DNA of 5,130 bases, taken from NCBI GenBank assembly GCA_023229725.1, contig JALNYR010000168.1, positions 1-5,130 on the forward strand. The letters are read 5' to 3'. Below the pieces are notes generated by a model. The model searched no databases. It saw only the letters and a list, made by a program, of their open reading frames with translations, and was not told where the DNA came from. This document shows positions 1 to 3,535 of this stretch, piece after piece. Position 1 is the first letter of the stretch; each line of letters opens with the position of its first letter. This DNA is from Dehalococcoidia bacterium (GTDB taxonomy: Bacteria > Chloroflexota > Dehalococcoidia > GIF9 > AB-539-J10). Both the position numbers and the translations under genes were made by a program.

Positions 1-735
1 TACTGGAGAGAGGCGGAGAGGTCCATCAGGAAGGCGAGGGACGCCGGCATCAGGACATGCGGCACGGTGAGCACGATATGGGGCAGCCCCATCAGCGGGG
101 CGACGCGGCTCGAGGATGCCGTCGAATTCGCCAGGCGCTGGTTCGCCATCGGCGCGCACGATGTCGAGCACGCCGACCACGACGGTTCGGCGAATGCAGC
201 GGATGTCTATCGTTACTTCTCAATGGTTCTCGACGCTATGCCGCAGCCGGAGGCCCACCTTTGCCACCTGCATGAGACGAAGCGCCTCGCCTCCGCATCC
301 GTCCTCGCCGCGCTGCAGGCCGGTATCTGTCGCTATGAGGCGACCCTCGGCGGGTTGGGAGGGCAGCCGGCGAACTTCCTCGATGATTGCCCGGTGAGAG
401 GCACCGGTGACTACTACTACAAAGACCCGCGCTACGTCGGTCTCATCTGCATGGAAGACCTGCTCGTGCAGCTCGACGAGATGGGGATACAGACCGGCTA
501 CGACCTCGACCGCGTCCTCTGGCTTGGTGGGCAGATGGAGAAGACCATCGGTCGGAGGCTCCGCTCAGAGGCGGTGGTGAACGGACGGACCGAGAAGGCC
601 GGCAATCCCCGCTTTGCCCGGCCTGGCCTCCAGAAGCTCATTGCCGAGCAGGGCGAGCAGCCGGGTCAGCTCTTCCCGCCTGACTGGGCCGCGCATCCGG
701 ACCTGCCGGAACGCTGGGGGCCGGCGGGGTGGTGA
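1..735 (+). CDS. HMG-CoA lyase-like DRE-TIM metallolyase (C-terminal part, 5' end outside window)
   Basis: The frame is open from the first base, so the gene starts upstream; the GTG at 67 is internal, because the residues before it (KARDAGIRTCGTVS) already match the strand preceding the VSCxxGCP segment of HMG-CoA lyases. About 244 residues are present and roughly 60-80 are missing, including the Arg-Asp and Glu catalytic residues. Numbering from the first codon in the window: ADHDG (58-62) replaces the family's GDTIG; HLHET (89-93) is the HxH metal-binding motif; GGLGGQP (117-123) is the Gly-rich loop; MEDLLVQLDEMGIQTG follows as in HMG-CoA lyases. The family cleaves or forms C-C bonds of acyl-CoA-type substrates in a metal-dependent TIM barrel in the cytoplasm. 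Odd points: the catalytic Cys of GLGGCP is Gln122, the Asn metal ligand aligns with Leu148, and the loop between is ~17 residues longer. The substrate is therefore uncertain; the fold assignment is firm. The gene converges on the M20 hydrolase gene with a 15-bp gap. Confidence 0.85.
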   Translation, partial: YWREAERSIRKARDAGIRTCGTVSTIWGSPISGATRLEDAVEFARRWFAIGAHDVEHADHDGSANAADVYRYFSMVLDAMPQPEAHLCHLHETKRLASASVLAALQAGICRYEATLGGLGGQPANFLDDCPVRGTGDYYYKDPRYVGLICMEDLLVQLDEMGIQTGYDLDRVLWLGGQMEKTIGRRLRSEAVVNGRTEKAGNPRFARPGLQKLIAEQGEQPGQLFPPDWAAHPDLPERWGPAGW

Positions 736-762
736 CTCGCGAAGAAATCTCTACCTGCCGGC
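720..762. terminator. Inverted repeat spanning the two convergent stop codons
   Basis: GCCGGCGGG at 720-728 can pair with CCTGCCGGC at 754-762, giving 9 bp with one G-U. The ~25-nt loop contains the stop codon of the lyase-like gene, and the stop codon of the M20 gene is at the edge of the loop. The gap between the genes is only 15 bp, so a terminator would have to overlap coding sequence as this one does. There is no T-run on either side, so this is a possible bidirectional termination or 3'-end structure, not a clear Rho-independent terminator. Confidence 0.25.
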
Positions 763-1980
763 GCACGTGAGCACGGCGTTGAGCAGCACGTTCGCGCCGG
801 CCGTCGCGTCCTCAGGCTTCACGCTCTCCGACTCGTTGTGGCTTACTCCGCCCTTGCAGGGGATGAATATCATCGCCGTGGGCGTGAACTTGGAGGCCTG
901 GACGGCGTCGTGTCCCGGACCTGTGACGATGTCCATGCGGCTGTAGCCCAGCGCCTCAGCCGAGTCGCGAACGGCGGACGCACAGCGGGCGTCGAACTCC
1001 ATCGGCTCCACGAGCCAGAACCGTTTGAAGTCGACCATCGTGACACTGTCCGCCGCGATCTTCCGCACGCGGGTCATCATCTCCTCGTCCATCTTGTGTA
1101 GGAGCGGCTTGTTCGAGTGCCGCAGGTCGATGGTGAACTTGACGCTCCCTGGTATCACATTGCGCGAATTCGGCAGGACTTCGACGTGGCCGATGGTGGC
1201 CAGCCCCTCCGGCTCGTAGTCACGTGCGAGACGGAATGCCTGGTCGACGACACGGCTGAACGTGACCATAGGGTCGCGGCGCATCGCCATGGGCGTGGTG
1301 CCGGCATGCCCTTGCAGGCCTGTTACCACCGCGTCGTACCAGAGTTGCCCGCGTGCCCCAATGACCACACCGATGACCTTGTCCTCCATCTCCAGTATCG
1401 GGCCCTGCTCGATGTGCAGCTCGAAGTACGCACCAAGCTTGTGGCCGGAGACGGACTCACTGCCGCGGTAGCCGATGCGCTCCAGCTCGTCGATGAAGCC
1501 GATGCCGTCCGGGTCCTTCGAGCCGTAGGCCCAGTCACGCTTGTACGCGCCCACGAAGACGCCGGAGCCGAGCAGCGGCGGGAACCGGCACCCCTCCTCG
1601 GCTGTCCAGTTGATGAGTTCCAGTGGCGCTTCCGTAACAACGTCTTGCTCGCGGAGTATGCGCATGGCTTCAAGTCCGGCCAGGACGCCGAGCACTCCAT
1701 CGAACTTGCCTCCGCCTGCCTGCGTGTCCAGGTGGCTGCCGAAGCTTATCGGAGGAAGGGAACCTTCGCGCCCTTTGCGGAGCGCGAACATGTTGCCCAT
1801 GTCATCGACCGAGACCGAAAGGTCCAGCGCCCTGCATTCCGCCGCAAGCCAGTCGCGCACCTCTCTGTCCGCATCCGACAGGGGAAGCCGGGTGACGCCT
1901 CCTCCCGGAGTTCCGCCGAACCGGGCGGTCTCCATGATGCTGTTCCAGAGTCGGTCCCCGTTCACGGTGAGTCGTTGCAC
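751..1980 (-). CDS. M20-family N-carbamoyl-L-amino-acid hydrolase / allantoate amidohydrolase
   Basis: A 409-residue cytoplasmic metalloenzyme of the hydantoinase/carbamoylase branch of M20; the length is normal for the family. It hydrolyses a carbamoyl or ureido group, typically an N-carbamoyl-L-amino acid to amino acid, CO2 and ammonia, or allantoate. The expected dinuclear metal set is visible: His83 and Asp85 in GSHLDT, Asp94 in GGKFDG, Glu128-Glu129 in TAEEGCRF, His189 in ELHIEQG and His381 in GVSHNE. Family substrate/dimer residues also appear: His225 in QGHAGTTPM, Asn274 in NSRNVIPG, Arg287 in DLRHS and His357 in GPGHDA. The start is the GTG at 1980-1978, chosen because AGGAGG lies 5 nt upstream and residues 1-20 match the usual N-terminus. 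It lies 154 bp downstream of the racemase-like gene on the same strand, so co-transcription is likely. Carbamoylase and allantoate amidohydrolase cannot be separated from motifs alone. No residue of the core site is missing. Confidence 0.92.
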   Translation of the reverse strand: MQRLTVNGDRLWNSIMETARFGGTPGGGVTRLPLSDADREVRDWLAAECRALDLSVSVDDMGNMFALRKGREGSLPPISFGSHLDTQAGGGKFDGVLGVLAGLEAMRILREQDVVTEAPLELINWTAEEGCRFPPLLGSGVFVGAYKRDWAYGSKDPDGIGFIDELERIGYRGSESVSGHKLGAYFELHIEQGPILEMEDKVIGVVIGARGQLWYDAVVTGLQGHAGTTPMAMRRDPMVTFSRVVDQAFRLARDYEPEGLATIGHVEVLPNSRNVIPGSVKFTIDLRHSNKPLLHKMDEEMMTRVRKIAADSVTMVDFKRFWLVEPMEFDARCASAVRDSAEALGYSRMDIVTGPGHDAVQASKFTPTAMIFIPCKGGVSHNESESVKPEDATAGANVLLNAVLTCAGR

Positions 1981-1985
1981 TGCAG

Positions 1986-1991
1986 CCTCCT
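1986..1991 (-). promoter_or_regulatory. Shine-Dalgarno AGGAGG fixing the GTG start of the M20 gene
   Basis: Read on the minus strand, a perfect AGGAGG is followed by CTGCA and then GTG at 1980-1978. The 5-nt spacing is near ideal and selects this GTG over internal starts. Confidence 0.85.
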
Positions 1992-2031
1992 GTACGTTAT
2001 GTCACGTTACGACTTGAATACCCGGCGCTGT

Positions 2032-2104
2032 CCACTGACCTGCATCGTACGCGAATCAACCGGACAACCCAAGAGGCTGGGATGGAGGGGCTCAACCACT
2101 GACC
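2032..2104. repeat. 9-bp direct repeat CCACTGACC, two copies
   Basis: Copies lie at 2032-2040 and 2096-2104, both in the gap between the racemase-like and M20 genes. They are short and may be chance; a regulator site is possible but unsupported by anything else. Confidence 0.35.
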
Positions 2105-2134
2105 GGGGCGTGCGCAAGGCGGCGGATGTCTTTC

Positions 2135-2794
2135 TCAGGCGAGCGAGTGCAGCGTCTCCTTGAGGCGGAGGATGGACAGACGAGGACTGGTCAGCACGGG
2201 CACCGTCCGGTTGAGACGCGCAAACTCCTGCATGGCGCTCTCGATTGACGGCTGGGGCGCAACGACGACATCCACCTGTTTCACGAACTCTCGGAGGTTC
2301 TCATGGACGATGCGGTCATGGGTCGCCCGGTCACCGCGCTGCATAGCCTCGAAGGCGCCCGAGCAAGCCCGCGTCTTGATATCGATGGTCCTGCCTTCGA
2401 GGGATGCCTGTTCCTGCAGCACGCGCGCAAAGGTCAGCGTGGCCGGATGGCTGCTGACGATGCCGACGGTTCCGTGCAACTGCAGCGCTTCGTCGATCAT
2501 TATCTCGAGGACCGCGAGGACGGGACAGCTCGCCGCGACCTTGACCTCGTCGACGAGGCGACCAAAGGCCGTGCAGGTGAGCAGTATCGCCTCCGCACCC
2601 GACTCCGTGGCGGCCGAGACGAGAGCGCGCAGTCTCGTGATGACGCGCGGGCGCAACGACTCCGCCGACATGGCCGGCAGCCCTCCGTCAACGAAGTGAA
2701 CGACTTCGACGCCCGGGACAAGCTCGGTCGCGAGCTGGCCGAAGAGCCGACCGTTGTCGTATACGGCGTGGACCATGCCGACTTTGCGTCCCAT
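2135..2794 (-). CDS. Asp/Glu/hydantoin racemase superfamily protein
   Basis: A 219-residue soluble protein with the two-lobed fold pattern of this superfamily, which includes aspartate, glutamate, hydantoin and allantoin racemases and arylmalonate decarboxylase. Evidence: N-terminal strand KVGMVHAVYDNG (4-15); AILLTCTAF (69-77) with the first catalytic-type Cys74; PVLAVLEIMIDEA (91-103), the conserved segment after it; VGIVSSHPATL (110-120), the start of lobe two. At the second site, where two-base racemases have a Cys (usually GCT), this protein reads VVVAPQPSIESA (177-188), so the second Cys is absent. That argues against classical two-Cys racemisation and leaves a one-Cys isomerase, decarboxylase or uncharacterised activity. 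ATG start at 2794 with GAGGAG 5 nt upstream. It is the promoter-proximal gene ahead of the carbamoylase, suggesting work on the same class of N-carbamoyl, hydantoin or amino-acid compounds. Exact substrate unknown. Confidence 0.8.
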   Translation of the reverse strand: MGRKVGMVHAVYDNGRLFGQLATELVPGVEVVHFVDGGLPAMSAESLRPRVITRLRALVSAATESGAEAILLTCTAFGRLVDEVKVAASCPVLAVLEIMIDEALQLHGTVGIVSSHPATLTFARVLQEQASLEGRTIDIKTRACSGAFEAMQRGDRATHDRIVHENLREFVKQVDVVVAPQPSIESAMQEFARLNRTVPVLTSPRLSILRLKETLHSLA

Positions 2795-2799
2795 TTGTG

Positions 2800-2805
2800 C
2801 TCCTC
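2800..2805 (-). promoter_or_regulatory. Shine-Dalgarno GAGGAG of the racemase-like gene
   Basis: On the minus strand GAGGAG is followed by CACAA and ATG at 2794-2792, a good 5-nt spacing that supports this start. Confidence 0.8.
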
Positions 2806-2845
2806 TTCTCAGTGCTTTCCCTTAGTGATGTCGCGGTGCCGGCCT

Positions 2846-2861
2846 CGCCGTTCAGACGGCG
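2846..2861. repeat. Small hairpin in the racemase-like gene's upstream region
   Basis: CGCCGT (2846-2851) and ACGGCG (2856-2861) form a 6-bp stem with a TCAG loop, about 50 bp upstream of the racemase ATG. It could be part of the mRNA leader; no function can be assigned. Confidence 0.3.
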
Positions 2862-2916
2862 GTCCGCTCTCCCGGCGCGGGACTCAGCCGCATGTTTCGC
2901 ACGACCCGACGACGGC

Positions 2917-2929
2917 GGCAACTGTTGCC
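2917..2929. promoter_or_regulatory. Candidate operator: 13-bp interrupted palindrome GGCAAC-T-GTTGCC
   Basis: The two 6-bp arms are perfectly complementary around a central T, about 125 bp upstream of the racemase-like ATG. Ten of its bases (AACTGTTGCC) recur inverted at 3204-3213, nearer the nucleotidase gene. Symmetry and recurrence in one divergent region suggest a binding site for a dimeric regulator; which family is unknown. Confidence 0.4.
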
Positions 2930-2940
2930 TTTGCGGCAAA
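2930..2940. promoter_or_regulatory. Adjacent 11-bp palindrome TTTGC-G-GCAAA
   Basis: Five-base arms are perfectly complementary around a central G. It abuts the 13-bp palindrome at 2917-2929 with no gap, so the two together make a 24-bp composite site. It could be a second, weaker operator; this is inference from symmetry only. Confidence 0.3.
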
Positions 2941-3032
2941 TCATGACATCCAGGAACGACACAGCACAACTCAACGGCGACAGAAACAGTGGCGCGGGTC
3001 TGTTGATTGGAGGGACGAACAGGAAGGGATGG

Positions 3033-3063
3033 GCCGGGGCTGAGACACAGAAAAGCCCCAGGC
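3033..3063. repeat. Inverted repeat / hairpin with 12-nt loop
   Basis: GGGGCT (3036-3041) pairs with AGCCCC (3054-3059), extended by GCC (3033-3035) with GGC (3061-3063) across one bulged A. It gives about 9 bp around a purine-rich loop. There is no T-run on either strand, so it is not a typical terminator. Confidence 0.4.
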
Positions 3064-3203
3064 GACCTAACAACTTACATTCCGGCTCAGACTCCCCCAG
3101 ACGCTTCAGGCTTCCTCGAACCTTGGCTTTGGAGACCTCAGAACTCGAACACCGCTCAACACTTCGGGTCGTCTGTGCCCTTTGTCGCTGCTTGGTGACC
3201 TGG

Positions 3204-3213
3204 GGCAACAGTT
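3204..3213. promoter_or_regulatory. Second, partial copy of the candidate operator (inverted)
   Basis: GGCAACAGTT is the exact reverse complement of AACTGTTGCC at 2920-2929. Here the outer part of the second arm has diverged, so 10 of the 13 palindrome positions are kept. It lies ~323 bp before the nucleotidase start and ~50 bp before the -10-like box at 3264. Confidence 0.35.
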
Positions 3214-3260
3214 AAGGTACCGCGGGACGGTGGTCCTGTCAAGGCGACCCACGAAGCTAA

Positions 3261-3287
3261 CGGGATAATCGCATGCGATTTCTCCCG
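3261..3287. promoter_or_regulatory. 14-bp perfect palindrome with flanking arms, over a -10-like box
   Basis: AATCGCATGCGATT at 3267-3280 is its own reverse complement. CGGGA (3261-3265) and TCCCG (3283-3287) extend the symmetry across a small internal loop. GATAAT (3264-3269) matches five of six bases of a -10 box for rightward transcription, but I see no good -35 at 16-18 bp. Taken together this could be an operator over the nucleotidase promoter, or the first stem of a leader RNA. Confidence 0.35.
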
Positions 3288-3289
3288 GT

Positions 3290-3309
3290 CCAGCGGGGTG
3301 GCCCGCTGG
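3290..3309 (+). repeat. Perfect 8-bp hairpin with GTGG loop
   Basis: CCAGCGGG (3290-3297) and CCCGCTGG (3302-3309) pair completely. No T-run follows, so it is not a standard terminator. Part of it (CTGGCGC, 3306-3312) could pair instead with GCGCCGG (3356-3362), giving two alternative folds. Confidence 0.5.
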
Positions 3310-3358
3310 CGCATCCCTCTCCGCCCAGTCGAGACAGAGCAAGGCTCTTCCCAGCGCG

Positions 3359-3444
3359 CCGGTTCCCGCCTCTGCCGGACGGAATGGCAATCCGGTATCA
3401 TGTTCCCCTGTTCCCCTATTCCGGGGAATAGCCAGCGGAACCGG
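3359..3444 (+). ncRNA. Candidate structured RNA / leader domain upstream of the nucleotidase
   Basis: CCGGTTCC (3359-3366) pairs perfectly with GGAACCGG (3437-3444), and after one bulged C the stem continues GC (3368-3369) with GC (3435-3436), 10 bp in all. Inside it lie two further stems: GCCGGA (3374-3379) with TCCGGT (3391-3396, one G-U), and TTCCCC (3411-3416) with GGGGAA (3423-3428). Together with the hairpins at 3290-3309 and 3336-3348 (AGAGC-AAG-GCTCT), this looks like a folded 5' leader. It matches no riboswitch or housekeeping RNA I can recognise. It could also be fortuitous in GC-rich DNA; comparative data are needed to call it an RNA. Confidence 0.3.
3401..3416. repeat. Tandem 8-bp repeat TGTTCCCC x2
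   Basis: Two perfect head-to-tail copies at 3401-3408 and 3409-3416, directly before the arm of the TTCCCC/GGGGAA hairpin. Either copy could supply the pairing arm. Confidence 0.5.
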
Positions 3445-3522
3445 TTCGACGGCCGAGCAAGTCGCGGGTACTTCTTCGGGCAGCGACGTCCTCCGGGTCG
3501 TTACCTGCTTGACCAAGAGAAT

Positions 3523-3528
3523 GGAGGG
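3523..3528 (+). promoter_or_regulatory. Shine-Dalgarno GGAGGG fixing the GTG start of the nucleotidase
   Basis: GGAGGG is followed by 7 nt and then GTG at 3536. The next in-frame GTG, at 3542, would be 13 nt away, so 3536 is preferred. CCTCC at 3490-3494 in the leader is complementary to the GGAGG core. Confidence 0.8.
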
Positions 3529-3535
3529 ATGAGAC

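Larger units (their letters stand above)
1981..2134. other. 154-bp intergenic gap between the two minus-strand genes
   Basis: No gene is seen here. It contains the ribosome binding site of the M20 gene, a 9-bp direct repeat CCACTGACC (2032-2040 and 2096-2104, 64 bp apart) and two ACGTTA hexamers exactly 10 bp apart (1994-1999 and 2004-2009). No hairpin with a T-run follows the racemase stop, so read-through into the M20 gene is plausible. I found no convincing internal promoter on the minus strand. Confidence 0.5.
2795..3535. other. 741-bp divergent intergenic region rich in inverted repeats
   Basis: It lies between the racemase-like gene (leftward) and the nucleotidase gene (rightward). Short open frames exist on both strands, but none has a ribosome binding site and a recognisable protein, and their composition (runs of Arg, Ser, Pro) is that of chance frames. 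Instead it holds several palindromes and stems, listed separately, which suggest operators and a structured leader. No tRNA, tmRNA, 5S or riboswitch that I know could be matched. Confidence 0.6.

Noticed and set aside
67..735. GTG at 67 as the true start of the lyase-like gene
   Set aside because: The frame is open to the first base and the residues encoded at 28-66 align with HMG-CoA lyases, so the gene begins upstream of the window.
1117..2163. Long open frame on the plus strand (348 codons) opposite the M20 gene
   Set aside because: It is a mirror of the M20 coding sequence and runs across the intergenic gap; Arg/His/Ala-rich with no family motif or ribosome binding site.
3036..3075. TPP riboswitch, suggested by CTGAGA at 3040-3045
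   Set aside because: The conserved ACCC...GAACCTGA and later GCGTAGGGA elements do not follow; the downstream gene is not a thiamine gene.
2892..3215. Plus-strand open frame of 107 codons in the divergent region
   Set aside because: No Shine-Dalgarno before its ATG, Arg-rich chance-like composition, and it overlaps several palindromes.
3435..3460. tRNA or tmRNA 3' end, suggested by GGTTCGA at 3443-3449
   Set aside because: The flanking bases do not form a 5-bp T-stem and no acceptor stem, anticodon arm or CCA context is present.
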